Source of the DNA: AC-32 sp963704005
Lineage (GTDB): Bacteria; Actinomycetota; Thermoleophilia; Gaiellales; Gaiellaceae
Direction: 5' to 3'
NCBI GenBank assembly: GCA_963704005.1
Contig: CAVPGJ010000004.1
Location: 434,001-498,000 of the forward strand
DNA: 64,000 nt
Below are positions 52,596 through 61,271 of this stretch, in pieces (the stretch's first letter is position 1; every line of letters begins with the position of its first letter). A program made the position numbers and the translations under genes. A model generated the notes under the pieces. That model made no database searches and was not told the DNA's origin. It saw only the letters and a program-made list of their open reading frames with translations.

Positions 52596-53966
52596 GTCTG
52601 GGGCGGCCCACGCCTCGCGCTCGTAGCGATCCTGGCCGCCGCTGCCGCCCTCCGCATCGTCGGGATCGGCTACGGCCGCCCGTTCCCGCTCTTCAGCCCG
52701 GACGAGCAGAGCATCGTCCCGCGCGCCTGGCACATGGTCCACGGCGGCGGGCTCGACCCGCACTGGTTCGACTACCCGAGCCTGCTGCTCTACCTGATCG
52801 CGCCGTTCCAGTCCTTCGAGGGGTCGCCGTCCTACCTCGCCGGCCGGCTCGTCGTGCTCGTGCTCGCGCTCGGCGCGGTCGCGGCCGCCTGGTGGCTCGG
52901 GAACCGGGCCTACGGCGGGCCGGCCGGCGCGGTGGCCGCGGCGCTCGTCGCCGTCGAGACGACGGAGGTCGCCTACTCGCGGATGGCCGTCACCGACGTG
53001 CCGCTCACCCTCGCCGTGGCGGTCTCGCTCGCGCTGCTCATCGGGGGCCGGATCGAGCTCGGCGGGCTCGTCGCCGGCCTTGCCACGAGCATCAAGTACC
53101 CGGGGATCTTCCTGCTCGTCCCGCTGGCCGTCGCCGGGTGGCGGCAGCCGCGGCGGCTGGCGATCGGGCTCGGGCTCGCGCTCGCCGGCTTCTGCGCGAC
53201 CAGCCCCTTCTTCGTCGCGCACTTCGGCAGCGCCGTGGGCGACGCCTACCGCGTGCAGAAGCTCGCGCGCGAAGGCTGGCTCGGCTTCGAGCACGACCAT
53301 GTCGCCCCGATCGCGTTCGTGGCGAGACTCTGGCACGGCCTCGGGCCCGCGCTGATCGTCTGCGTGATCGGCCTCGTGGTCGCGCTCGTCCAGCGCCGGC
53401 GGGCCGATCTGATCCTCGGCTCCTTCGTGGTCGTCTACTTCCTCGACCTCTGCACGCTCGGGGCGCACTTCGACCGCTACGTCCTGCCGCTGCTGCCGGC
53501 GCTCGGCGCGCTGGCGGGGAGGATGCGCGGGCTGGCGCCCGTCACCCTGCTCCTGCTCGTCGTGCCGCTGACCTGGTCGGTCCGCGACGCGCGGACGCTG
53601 ACGAAGACCGACACGAGGGTCGTCGCGCACCGCTGGATCGAGAGCCACTTGCCGCACGGTGCCCGGCTGGCCACGGACTCGTCGCTGCCGCCTTTTGCCG
53701 GCTTCCGCACGCTGAAGCTTGCGCTCCCGCTGCCCCAGGAGGCCCACGCCGACCCGAACCGCGACGTCGGCCGCCTCCGGCGCGAGGGCATTCGTTACGC
53801 CGTCGTCACGGGCGCGATCGCCGACCGCGTCCTCGCCGCCCGGAAGGACTATCCGCGCGAGACCCGCTTCTACGAGACCCTGCGCAGGACGAAGCGCGTC
53901 TTCTACATCGCCCCTGGGGGCCGCCATGCGGGCCCGTGGGTTGCCGTCTACCATTTCTCCTCGTGA
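52596..53966 (+). CDS. GT39/PMT-like membrane glycosyltransferase, N-terminus uncertain
   Basis: About 456 codons, ten or so membrane helices. The conserved acidic pair of the family is in FPLFSPDEQSIVPRAWHMVH near the N-terminus, followed by DPHWFDYPSLLLYLIAPF, MAVTDVPLTLAVAVSLALL and ATSIKYPGIFLLVPLA. It would use polyprenyl-phosphate sugars. The only good ATG (52734) lies after the conserved acidic residues, and the open frame runs back to about 52596 with no usual start. A missing base near 52600 (GTG 52594 region) would explain this. Confidence 0.75.
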   Translation, partial: VWGGPRLALVAILAAAAALRIVGIGYGRPFPLFSPDEQSIVPRAWHMVHGGGLDPHWFDYPSLLLYLIAPFQSFEGSPSYLAGRLVVLVLALGAVAAAWWLGNRAYGGPAGAVAAALVAVETTEVAYSRMAVTDVPLTLAVAVSLALLIGGRIELGGLVAGLATSIKYPGIFLLVPLAVAGWRQPRRLAIGLGLALAGFCATSPFFVAHFGSAVGDAYRVQKLAREGWLGFEHDHVAPIAFVARLWHGLGPALIVCVIGLVVALVQRRRADLILGSFVVVYFLDLCTLGAHFDRYVLPLLPALGALAGRMRGLAPVTLLLLVVPLTWSVRDARTLTKTDTRVVAHRWIESHLPHGARLATDSSLPPFAGFRTLKLALPLPQEAHADPNRDVGRLRREGIRYAVVTGAIADRVLAARKDYPRETRFYETLRRTKRVFYIAPGGRHAGPWVAVYHFSS

Positions 53967-54559
53967 GACGGGTCACAGGGGCACTAGCCCTCCTCGCGCT
54001 TGCGCTCGCCCTCGCGGGCTGCAGCGACGGAGGCGGCCGCGCTGGCGCGGCGGTCAAGGCGAAGCCGGCCTGCCCGGCGGCGAAGGGCTGGCAGCAGCTC
54101 GCCGACAGCATCCACGCGCCCGTCTACTGCCCCCGCTGGATGCCGGACCCGCTCAACGGCGTCATCAAAGGGCAGTGGAACAACATCTATTCGGTTTCGC
54201 CGGACCGCAGCTACCTCGTCGGCTTCATCTGGTTCGAGCACGGCAGCGGCGAGCTGCACGTCAACCTGCGCGGCTACCCCGGCCGGATGAAGATTCCGAA
54301 GTGCCCGGCGCCGGTCGGCAAGGGCACGCTCCCCTGCTTCGCCGACCCGCACGGCCAGATGCGCGCGAACGGCATCGACGCGACCGTCTATACCGTCAAC
54401 CAGGGCGCCGACCAGTGGCACGTGCTCCTCGCCTGGCACCGGAAGGGCTCCCTGTACACGCTCAGCCAGCACGTCGCCGCGCCGCTGAGCTACGAGCAGG
54501 TCGTCGCCGACCTGAAGAGGATGCAGCGCGACCTCGTCCTGGTCGCGCCCAAGGCCTGA
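53963..54559 (+). CDS. Putative lipoprotein of unknown function
   Basis: 198 aa with a lipoprotein signal: VRRVTGALALLALALALAGC, lipobox LAGC with Cys20. The mature part has four further cysteines (KPACPAAKG, VYCPRWMP, IPKCPAPVG, LPCFADP), perhaps two disulfides, and VYTVNQGADQWHVLLAW. No domain that I recognise. GTG 53963 overlaps the previous stop, and the next ATG overlaps its own stop by 1 bp, so it is co-translated with the membrane transferase and the Tat protein. Confidence 0.8.
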   Translation: MRRVTGALALLALALALAGCSDGGGRAGAAVKAKPACPAAKGWQQLADSIHAPVYCPRWMPDPLNGVIKGQWNNIYSVSPDRSYLVGFIWFEHGSGELHVNLRGYPGRMKIPKCPAPVGKGTLPCFADPHGQMRANGIDATVYTVNQGADQWHVLLAWHRKGSLYTLSQHVAAPLSYEQVVADLKRMQRDLVLVAPKA

Positions 54560-55920
54560 TGGGGACAACCCGCCGGGGATTCCTCGCCGGCGCGGCCGCG
54601 GGGGCGCTCGGGGCGGCCGGGATCTACGAGCTCGTCGACCAGCTGACGACCTCCCCGAGCCGCACGGCCGCGACCGGGCTGCCGGCCGAGCAGCACCTGC
54701 TGGAAGGCCTCCAGGTCGTGCGCGACAACGGCGTGGCCGTGATCGTCCCGCCGTTGCACCACCAGGTCGTGACCGCGACCGTTCGGGCCACCGACCTCCG
54801 CACGGCGCAGCGGGATCTCGAGGACGCGCTGGCCGGGCTCGACCGGCGCTTCGCGCCGACCCCGGCGGGGCTCGGCGTCACCGTCGCCTGGGGGCTGCCG
54901 TACTTCGAGGGCCACGTGGCCGAGGCGTGGGCGAAGCATGGCCCGCACGACCGCCGCGCCGGCAAGCCCGCCCTGCTGCCGGCGATCCGCTTCCCGAGCG
55001 ACCCGCACACGACGATGCTCGAACGGAACGACGTCGCCGTCCTCCTGCGCAGCGACTCGCTCGACCACGTGGCCGAGGGCGCGAAGGCGCTCTTCCAGGA
55101 CCTGCGGGTGCTCGAGCCGACGAGCATCCGCAAGGGCTTCGCCGGCGGCGGCTTCGGCGGGCAGCGGAGCCTGCCGAAGCAGATGGCGATGGCCGCGGGC
55201 GTGCACGGCGCCGACCTGATCCCCGACACCTCCGAGCTCTTCCTCGGCTTCACCTCGACCCAGGCGGCCAACCTCGGGCCGGGCCGGATCGCCAATCTCG
55301 AGACGCTCGGCTACACGGACGCCGCCGGCGGCTACTTCCACGGCGGCACCCACATGCACCTCTCGCACATCTTCGAGGACCTCGAGGCCTGGTACCTGAA
55401 CTTCGACTTCCAGGAGCGGGTCGACACGGTCTTCCGTCCCGGCCTCCACGTGCGCGAGAACGAGCAGACCGTCCCGCAGGGGCCGACCGCGGCGGCGGGG
55501 GCCGCGGAGGTCGAGCGCGACTTCCGCCGCCTCGGGCGGATCGGCCACAGCGCCTCGATCCAGCCGACCTCACGCCTGCCTGCCGATGTCGTGGCCCGGG
55601 ACGGGACGGTCTACCTCAAGGGCACCGCGATCCCGCAGCGCGCCGACTTCAACACGCTCGACAACCCGTTCTTCTGGCGGCCGGCGGGCGTCGACCACGC
55701 GCCGTCGGCCGGCGTGCACTTCGTCGTCTTCAACCCGACGAGCGACGACTTCCACCGCAACCGGCTGGCGATGGACGGCGTCCTGCCGGACGGCACGCGC
55801 CTGCGGCTCGCACCCGGCTCACGGCCCCAGGGCATCAACTCGGTGCTGCACACCACGCACCGGCAGAACTTCCTGGTGCCTCCCAGGAAGCACAGATCGT
55901 TTCCGCTGGCCGAGCTTTAG
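54559..55920 (+). CDS. Tat-exported DyP-like haem peroxidase family protein
   Basis: 453 aa. Twin-arginine signal MGTTRRGFLAGAAAGALGAA at the N-terminus. The body resembles the dimeric alpha/beta-barrel DyP superfamily: DLRTAQRDLEDALAGLDRRF, GLGVTVAWGLPYFEGHV, GFGGQRSLPKQMAMAAGVHG, and GGTHMHLSHIFEDLEAW, whose His could ligate haem, but the canonical GxxDG motif is not seen. It may be a divergent peroxidase or a related family of unknown chemistry. Last gene before a hairpin repeat. Confidence 0.72.
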   Translation: MGTTRRGFLAGAAAGALGAAGIYELVDQLTTSPSRTAATGLPAEQHLLEGLQVVRDNGVAVIVPPLHHQVVTATVRATDLRTAQRDLEDALAGLDRRFAPTPAGLGVTVAWGLPYFEGHVAEAWAKHGPHDRRAGKPALLPAIRFPSDPHTTMLERNDVAVLLRSDSLDHVAEGAKALFQDLRVLEPTSIRKGFAGGGFGGQRSLPKQMAMAAGVHGADLIPDTSELFLGFTSTQAANLGPGRIANLETLGYTDAAGGYFHGGTHMHLSHIFEDLEAWYLNFDFQERVDTVFRPGLHVRENEQTVPQGPTAAAGAAEVERDFRRLGRIGHSASIQPTSRLPADVVARDGTVYLKGTAIPQRADFNTLDNPFFWRPAGVDHAPSAGVHFVVFNPTSDDFHRNRLAMDGVLPDGTRLRLAPGSRPQGINSVLHTTHRQNFLVPPRKHRSFPLAEL

Positions 55921-55925
55921 CCCTG

Positions 55926-56022
55926 AGGCGCCGGCTTGTCGGCGCCGACCATGAAGGCCGGGCGGGCTTTGCCCGCGCGGCCGGCCGACGCACCTGCTTG
56001 GAAACCAGGCAGTCGCCGGCCT
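55926..56022 (+). repeat. Double-hairpin repeat copy 7, between convergent genes
   Basis: GGCGCCGG/TCGGCGCC (55927-55946), linker GACCATGA, GGCCGGGCGGGC-TTT-GCCCGCGCGGCC (55956-55982), then a further hairpin GGCCG...CTGCTTGG-AAA-CCAGGCAG...CGGCC (55983-56021). Lies between the DyP-like stop and the pfkA stop, so it may end transcription from both sides. Confidence 0.75.
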
Positions 56023-56028
56023 AAGGCA

Positions 56029-57054
56029 TCAGCCAAAGAACGCGCGCGCCACGTCGTACCAGTCTTCGGGCACCGTCTTCAGCTCGGCGGTCGCCTCCTC
56101 GAGCGAGACGTCGACGACCGCGTCGCCGTGCAGAGCGGCCATCCGGCCGAAGCTTCCATCGTGGACGAGGTCTGCGGCCTTCAAACCGAAGCGGGTCGCG
56201 AGCACGCGGTCGCGCGGGGTCGGGGAGCCGCCGCGCTGGACGTGGCCGAGCACGGTGACCCTCGTCTCGAAGCCGGTGCGCTTCTCGATCTCGCCGGCCA
56301 GCCGCGCGCCGACGCCGCGCTCGGAGAGGCGCACGTGCCCGAACTGGTCCAGGTCGGTCGCCTCATCGGACCCCTCGAGCTCGTAGCCCTCGCTCACGAC
56401 GACGATCGAGAAGTCCTTGCCGCGCGCATGGCGCTTCCGGATCTCCTCGCAGGCGTCGTCGATCGAGACCGGGTGCTCGGGGATCATGATCACGTCGGCA
56501 CCGCCGGCGATCCCGCTCATGACCGCGATCCAGCCCGTGTGGCGGCCCATCACCTCGACGACCATCACGCGGTTGTGCGACTCGGCGGTGGTGTGCAGCC
56601 GGTCGATCGCCTCGGTGCAGATCCAGACCGCGGTGTCGAAGCCGAAGGTGTAGTCGGTGCCGGAGAGGTCGTTGTCGATCGTCTTCGGAACGCCGACGAC
56701 CGGGAACCCGTTCTCCGCGTAGAGCTTCGCGGCGACGCCGAGCGTGTCCTCGCCGCCGATCGCCACGAGCGCGTCGAACCGCTCGTGCTCGAAGTGGCCG
56801 AGCACCGCGTCGACTCCCCCGTCGAGCTTGAAGGGATTCGTGCGCGAGGTGCCGAGGATCGTTCCGCCCCGCGGCAGGAGCCCGGAGATCTCGCGAGGCC
56901 CGAGCGGCTCGAACTTGCCGTCGACGAGCCCGCGCCAGCCCTCGCGCGCCCCGACGACCTCGTGCCCGCGCGTGAACGAGCGCCGTGCCACCGCGCGAAT
57001 CACCGCGTTCAGGCCGGGACAATCCCCGCCGCCGGTGAGGACTCCGACCTTCAC
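56029..57054 (-). CDS. pfkA: 6-phosphofructokinase, probably pyrophosphate-dependent
   Basis: 341-aa PFK. GVLTGGGDCPGLNAVIR, catalytic PKTIDNDLSGTDYTFGFDTA, MGRHTGWIA and GHVQRGGSPTPRD. The phosphoryl-donor site reads GGEDTLG and PKTIDND: Asp and Lys at the positions that are Gly in ATP enzymes, the signature of PPi use. GTG 57054. Likely promoter on the minus strand TAGAAT near 57115, just downstream of the tRNA gene. Reversible PPi-PFK would serve glycolysis and gluconeogenesis. Confidence 0.9.
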   Translation of the reverse strand: MKVGVLTGGGDCPGLNAVIRAVARRSFTRGHEVVGAREGWRGLVDGKFEPLGPREISGLLPRGGTILGTSRTNPFKLDGGVDAVLGHFEHERFDALVAIGGEDTLGVAAKLYAENGFPVVGVPKTIDNDLSGTDYTFGFDTAVWICTEAIDRLHTTAESHNRVMVVEVMGRHTGWIAVMSGIAGGADVIMIPEHPVSIDDACEEIRKRHARGKDFSIVVVSEGYELEGSDEATDLDQFGHVRLSERGVGARLAGEIEKRTGFETRVTVLGHVQRGGSPTPRDRVLATRFGLKAADLVHDGSFGRMAALHGDAVVDVSLEEATAELKTVPEDWYDVARAFFG

Positions 57055-57124
57055 GCGCCGGCTACCAGCGCCCTTTGCCTGAGGTGGGATACAGAACACG
57101 CACCCGCAGGATTCTAGGAGGCCC

Positions 57125-57213
<89 letters not shown>

Positions 57214-57259
57214 GCGGAAGCGAAGGGTATCGGCGCCGCCGGGCAACGACGTTTCGGCG

Positions 57260-57287
57260 GCTCGGCAAGACCGCGCTCTTGCCGAGC
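57260..57287. repeat. Perfect 11-bp hairpin upstream of tRNA-Leu
   Basis: GCTCGGCAAGA (57260-57270), loop CCGCGC, TCTTGCCGAGC (57277-57287). Gene-free stretch 57214-57461 between tRNA-Leu and the binding-protein gene. Function unknown; no T-run follows. Confidence 0.55.
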
Positions 57288-57320
57288 TCACAGACGCGGT
57301 TGGCAAAGCGGGAGGGGGCT

Positions 57321-57346
57321 CACGGGGGAACCTTGGTTCCCCCGTG
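57321..57346. repeat. Perfect 12-bp hairpin
   Basis: CACGGGGGAACC (57321-57332), TT, GGTTCCCCCGTG (57335-57346), enclosed by GGCTC and GAGCC. Very stable; about 25 bp upstream of the -35 box of the second LIV operon. A terminator or insulator without T-run is possible. Confidence 0.6.
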
Positions 57347-57368
57347 CTCCTTGAGCCGCGGTACTCGC

Positions 57369-57398
57369 TTGCAATACGGCCGCCGATCGCTCCATACT
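57369..57398 (+). promoter_or_regulatory. Sigma-70-type promoter of LIV system 2
   Basis: -35 TTGCAA (57369-57374), 18-bp spacer, -10 CATACT (57393-57398). Leaves a leader of about 55 nt that ends with the ribosome-binding site AAGGAGGAGG (57451-57460), unlike most genes here, which look leaderless. Confidence 0.6.
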
Positions 57399-57461
57399 CG
57401 CGTTCAGCGGGCAGTGGTGCCTGCGCTCGATATGACGGATCCGGCTGACGAAGGAGGAGGC

Positions 57462-58793
57462 GTGAGGCGAGGCATCATTCTTGGAGGGGTCGTCCTGACC
57501 CTGGTTTTCGCTCTGATGGCATCTGCCTGCGGGAGCAAGAAGAGCAGCAGCAGCACCTCAACGAGCGGTGGTGGCGGGGGCAACGCGACGGCACTGCCCG
57601 CCTCATCGTGTGGGCCGCTCTACTACCAGGGCTCCGGCAAGCCGGACTACATCATTCCGTCCGATCTTCCGCTGCAGGGCTCCGGCCGGACGCAGACGAT
57701 CCAGATGACGGACGCGATCAAGTACATCCTCAAGAACGCGAGCTTCAAGGCCGGCAAGTACAACGTCGGCTACCAGTCCTGTGACGACTCGACCGCGCAG
57801 GCCGGAAAGTGGGTTTCCGGCAAGTGCTCGGCGAACGGCAACGCCTACGCCCAGGACAAGAGCGTGATCGGCGTGATCGGCACCTTCAACTCCGGCTGCG
57901 CCGAGATCATCATCCCGATCCTGAACCGGGTGTCAGGCGGCCCGCTGGGCATGGTCAGCCCCGCGAACACCTACGTGGGCCTCACGCACAGCGGCCCCGG
58001 TACGGTGGCCGGCGAGCCGGAGAAGTACTACCCAACCGGTAAGCGCAACTACATCCGGATGGTGGCGGCCGACGACTTCCAGGGAGCTGCCGACGCGTCG
58101 TTCATGCAGCAGCAGGGCGCCAAGAGCGTCTTCATCCTCAACGACAAGGAGGCCTACGGCCTCGGCGTCGCGACGGATACGAAGAACTCGGCAACGAAGC
58201 TCGGCCTCAAGGTCGCCGGCTTCACCGCCTGGGATCCGAAGGCGTCGAGCTACGAGGCGCTCGCCACGCGGATCAAGCAGTCCGGTGCGGACTGGGTCTA
58301 CCTCGGCGGCCTCATCTGCGAGAACGGCGCGAAGCTGATCTCCGACCTGAAGGCCGGAGTCCCCGGCGCGAAGCTGATGGCTCCCGACGGCTTCAGCGAC
58401 TTCACGGCCAACGGCGCGTCGGCCGTGGGCGCGTACATCACTGTCGCCGGCGAGCCGCCGGAGAAGCTCACCGGCGCGGGCCAGGACTTCGTCAAGAACT
58501 TCGGCGCCCAGATCGGCACCGCGGTGAACCCGTACTCCACGTACGCCGCCCAGTCGATGGCCGTGCTGCTCGACGCGATCGCCAAGTCGGACGGCACGCG
58601 TGCCAGCGTGAACACCAACCTCCTCCACACGAAGGTGACCGACGGCATCCTCGGCACCTTCTCGATCAACAAGAACGGTGACACGACGCGGAACCCGGTC
58701 ACCGTCTACCAGCAGGTCGGCTCCGGCAAGAGCGGAACGGGCAAGACGTTCAAGGTCATCGTCCCGCCGGCGAGCCTGGTGGCGGCGGCCTAG
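57462..58793 (+). CDS. livJ: LIV-type ABC transporter substrate-binding lipoprotein (system 2)
   Basis: 443-aa type I binding protein. Lipoprotein signal VRRGIILGGVVLTLVFALMA then SAC with the lipid-modified Cys, then a Ser/Gly-rich linker. Body segments: AIKYILKNASFKAGKYNVGY, CSANGNAYAQDKSVIGVIGT, SVFILNDKEAYGLGVATDTK, ADWVYLGGLICENGAKLISD. GTG 57462 is set by AAGGAGGAGG just upstream; ATG 57433 would add ten residues before the signal. First gene of the J-H-M-G-F operon. Confidence 0.92.
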   Translation: MRRGIILGGVVLTLVFALMASACGSKKSSSSTSTSGGGGGNATALPASSCGPLYYQGSGKPDYIIPSDLPLQGSGRTQTIQMTDAIKYILKNASFKAGKYNVGYQSCDDSTAQAGKWVSGKCSANGNAYAQDKSVIGVIGTFNSGCAEIIIPILNRVSGGPLGMVSPANTYVGLTHSGPGTVAGEPEKYYPTGKRNYIRMVAADDFQGAADASFMQQQGAKSVFILNDKEAYGLGVATDTKNSATKLGLKVAGFTAWDPKASSYEALATRIKQSGADWVYLGGLICENGAKLISDLKAGVPGAKLMAPDGFSDFTANGASAVGAYITVAGEPPEKLTGAGQDFVKNFGAQIGTAVNPYSTYAAQSMAVLLDAIAKSDGTRASVNTNLLHTKVTDGILGTFSINKNGDTTRNPVTVYQQVGSGKSGTGKTFKVIVPPASLVAAA

Positions 58794-58812
58794 CGGAAAT
58801 CGGCAAGTACCG

Positions 58813-58846
58813 GCTTGGGGGAGGGCCCACGGGCTCTCCCCCAAGC
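58813..58846 (+). promoter_or_regulatory. Strong hairpin between binding-protein and permease genes
   Basis: GCTTGGGGGAG (58813-58823) pairs perfectly with CTCCCCCAAGC (58836-58846), extended inward by GGCCC/GGGCT, a stem of about 16 bp with a 2-nt loop. Followed by TCTTTC only. Such hairpins usually let the binding protein be made in excess by partial termination or mRNA protection. Confidence 0.6.
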
Positions 58847-58863
58847 TCTTTCAGGAGGGGCGC

Positions 58864-59925
58864 GTGGTCTCAGAGGCGAGTCAACAACCGTTGGCGGCAC
58901 GTACGGGCTACAGGCCGAGCGTCACCTCCATCGTGGGGCTCTCGCTCGTCGCCCTCCTGTTGTTCTGGCTCGGCGTCAACTTCTACAAGACGCCGTCCGA
59001 CTTCATCCAGATCTTCCTGATCGGCTTCACGCTCGGCGCCCTCTATGCGCTGATCGCGCTCGGCTACACCCTCGTCTACGGCATCCTCGAGCTGATCAAC
59101 TTCGCCCACGGCGACGTCTTCATGCTCGGCTCGATGATGGCCGTGACAGTCGTCGGGACGAGCTTCTTCAACCTCCACCAGGGCGAGGCCTGGTACGTGC
59201 TCTGGCCGCTCATCATCGTTGCCCTGCTCATCTGCATGGCCTTCTGCGGCGGGCTCAACGTGACCGTCGAGCTGATCGCCTACCGGCGGCTGCGCCACGC
59301 GCCTCGCCTGGCGCCGCTGATCACGGCGATCGGCGCGTCGTTCATCCTCCAGAACGTCGGGCTCGCCTGGAAGGGCCCGAACTACGTGCAGACGGCGGAT
59401 GTCCTGCCGAAGGGAAACGTCTTCTCGACCCACGGCGTCGAGTACACCTGGGAGAAGCTGATCGTCCTGATCGTGACGACTCCGGTCCTCCTGCTCCTCG
59501 TCTGGCTCGTCCAGCGCACGCGCCAGGGGAAGGCGATGCGCGCGACCGCCCAGGACAGGGACGCGGCGGCGATGATGGGCATCAACGTCAACCGGACGAT
59601 CTCGTTCACGTTCCTGATCGCCGGGGGCCTCGCCGGCGTCGCGGGCCTGCTCTATGCGCTCTATGCCGGGTCGGTCCGCTTCGACCAGGGTTTCCAGCTC
59701 GGCCTGATCGCCTTCACCGCGGCCGTCTTCGGCGGGATCGGCAACCTGCCGGGCGCCGTCCTCGGAGCTCTCCTGATCGGCCTCATCCAGGCGTTCAACG
59801 AAGGGCTCAGCTGGCACGCTCCGGGGAGCGACTGGACCCAGTCGATCGTCTTCGGCCTCCTGATCCTGATCCTCGTCTTCCGGCCCGAGGGCCTCCTCGG
59901 CGAGAGGACACCGGAGGGTGGCTAG
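58864..59925 (+). CDS. livH: Branched-chain amino-acid ABC transporter permease, LivH type (system 2)
   Basis: 353-aa permease. LivH markers GFTLGALYALIALGYTLVYG, ELINFAHGDVFMLGSMM, RRLRHAPRLAPLITAIGASF, GKAMRATAQDRDAAAMMGIN and FGGIGNLPGAVLGALLIGLI. GTG 58864 has AGGAGGGG upstream. An extra N-terminal stretch (about 1-40) precedes the first helix. livM starts just after its stop. Confidence 0.93.
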   Translation: MVSEASQQPLAARTGYRPSVTSIVGLSLVALLLFWLGVNFYKTPSDFIQIFLIGFTLGALYALIALGYTLVYGILELINFAHGDVFMLGSMMAVTVVGTSFFNLHQGEAWYVLWPLIIVALLICMAFCGGLNVTVELIAYRRLRHAPRLAPLITAIGASFILQNVGLAWKGPNYVQTADVLPKGNVFSTHGVEYTWEKLIVLIVTTPVLLLLVWLVQRTRQGKAMRATAQDRDAAAMMGINVNRTISFTFLIAGGLAGVAGLLYALYAGSVRFDQGFQLGLIAFTAAVFGGIGNLPGAVLGALLIGLIQAFNEGLSWHAPGSDWTQSIVFGLLILILVFRPEGLLGERTPEGG

Positions 59926-59926
59926 C

Positions 59927-61271
59927 GTGGCGCGGTCCGACATCGACACCGCCGGCCTGCAGAGCCGCGGGTTGCGAATGGGGATCGGGGCCGTGCTGCT
60001 CCTGATCGCGGTGGCCGCCGAGCATGGGTTCAGCAGCCTCGACATCTCGACCTTCTACTTCCTTGCGGTCATGGCGATCATCTACGTCCCACCGTGGGAG
60101 AGCGTGCCGTACGTGGGCCGCTTCGCCCGGGCGGCGATCGCGATCATCATCGCGTTCACGTACCCCTTCTTCTGGGACAAGCTGTTCACCGTCCCGATCT
60201 TCGGGGAGTTTCCGAGCGTCCCGACAGGCGTCGTGATGCTCGTCTTCATCATGATGGCCGTCGGTCTCAACATCGTCGTCGGCTACGCGGGGCTGCTCGA
60301 TCTCGGCTACGTCGCCTTCTACGCGATCGGGGCGTACGTCGCGGCCTGGTTCGCCTCGGTGCAGTTCGCGCACGTCAACGTCCACTTCGGCGCGGTCGGG
60401 GTCGCGCACAACGTCCCCGGCTTCCACATCTCGATCTGGCTGCTGCTGATCGCGGCCGGTTTCCTGACCTCGATGGTCGGCGTGGTCATCGGCCTGCCGA
60501 CCCTGCGCCTCCGCGGCGACTACCTCGCGATCGTGACGCTCGGCTTCGGCGAGATCCTGCCGCAGATCGCGCGGAACAGCGACAACTTCTTCGGCACCGG
60601 CTTCAACCTGACGAACGGCCCGAACGGGATCACGCCGATCGACTCGCCCGGCTTCTTCGGCGTCAACTATCTGACCGGCTCCGGGACCTTCTGGACCTCA
60701 CGAGCGCCTCTTCTACTGGACCGGATTACTCCTGCTGCTGTTCACGATCTTCTGCTCGGTGCGCCTGCGCGACTCCAGGCTCGGGCGCGCGTGGATCGCG
60801 ATCCGCGAGGACGAGACCGCCGCGGCGGCGATGGGCGTGCCGCTGATGCGCACCAAGACCTGGGCCTATGCGTCGGGCGCCTTCTTCGGCGGGATCGCCG
60901 GCGCCTACTACGCCAGCTTCAAGAGCGCCACCTTCCCGGGCGACTTCTTCTTCAACATCTCCGTCTTCATCCTCTGCATGGTCATCCTCGGCGGCATGGG
61001 CAACATCTGGGGGGTGATCTTCGGCGGGGCTTTCCTCGCCTACCTGGACCAGGAGGGGCTGGCCGACAGCGGGGCCTGGATCAACACGCACCTGCACGTG
61101 AACATCGAGGTGCCCAAGTACGAGTTCGGGATCTTCGGGGTGATTCTGCTGGTCGTGATGCTCTTCCGGCCCGAGGGGCTGATCCCGAGCACGAGACGCG
61201 CGGCGGAGTTCCACGAGGGGGGAGAGTTCGCCGAGGAGTATCTCTACGACGTCCAGCACGAGGGGAGCTGA
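59927..61271 (+). pseudogene. livM: Branched-chain amino-acid ABC transporter permease, LivM type (system 2), frameshifted by one base
   Basis: LivM permease with a long N-terminal region of extra helices. First frame: VGLNIVVGYAGLLDLGYVAF, GLPTLRLRGDYLAIVTLGFG up to YLTGSGTF; second frame: GPHERLFYWTGLLLLLFTIF, RLGRAWIAIREDETAAAAMG and MVILGGMGNIWGVIFGGAFL. The shift is near 60692 (TTCTGGACC where TTCGGACC fits). Corrected length is about 447 aa. GTG 59927 is preferred over GTG 59918 because GGAGGG then has proper spacing. Confidence 0.87.
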
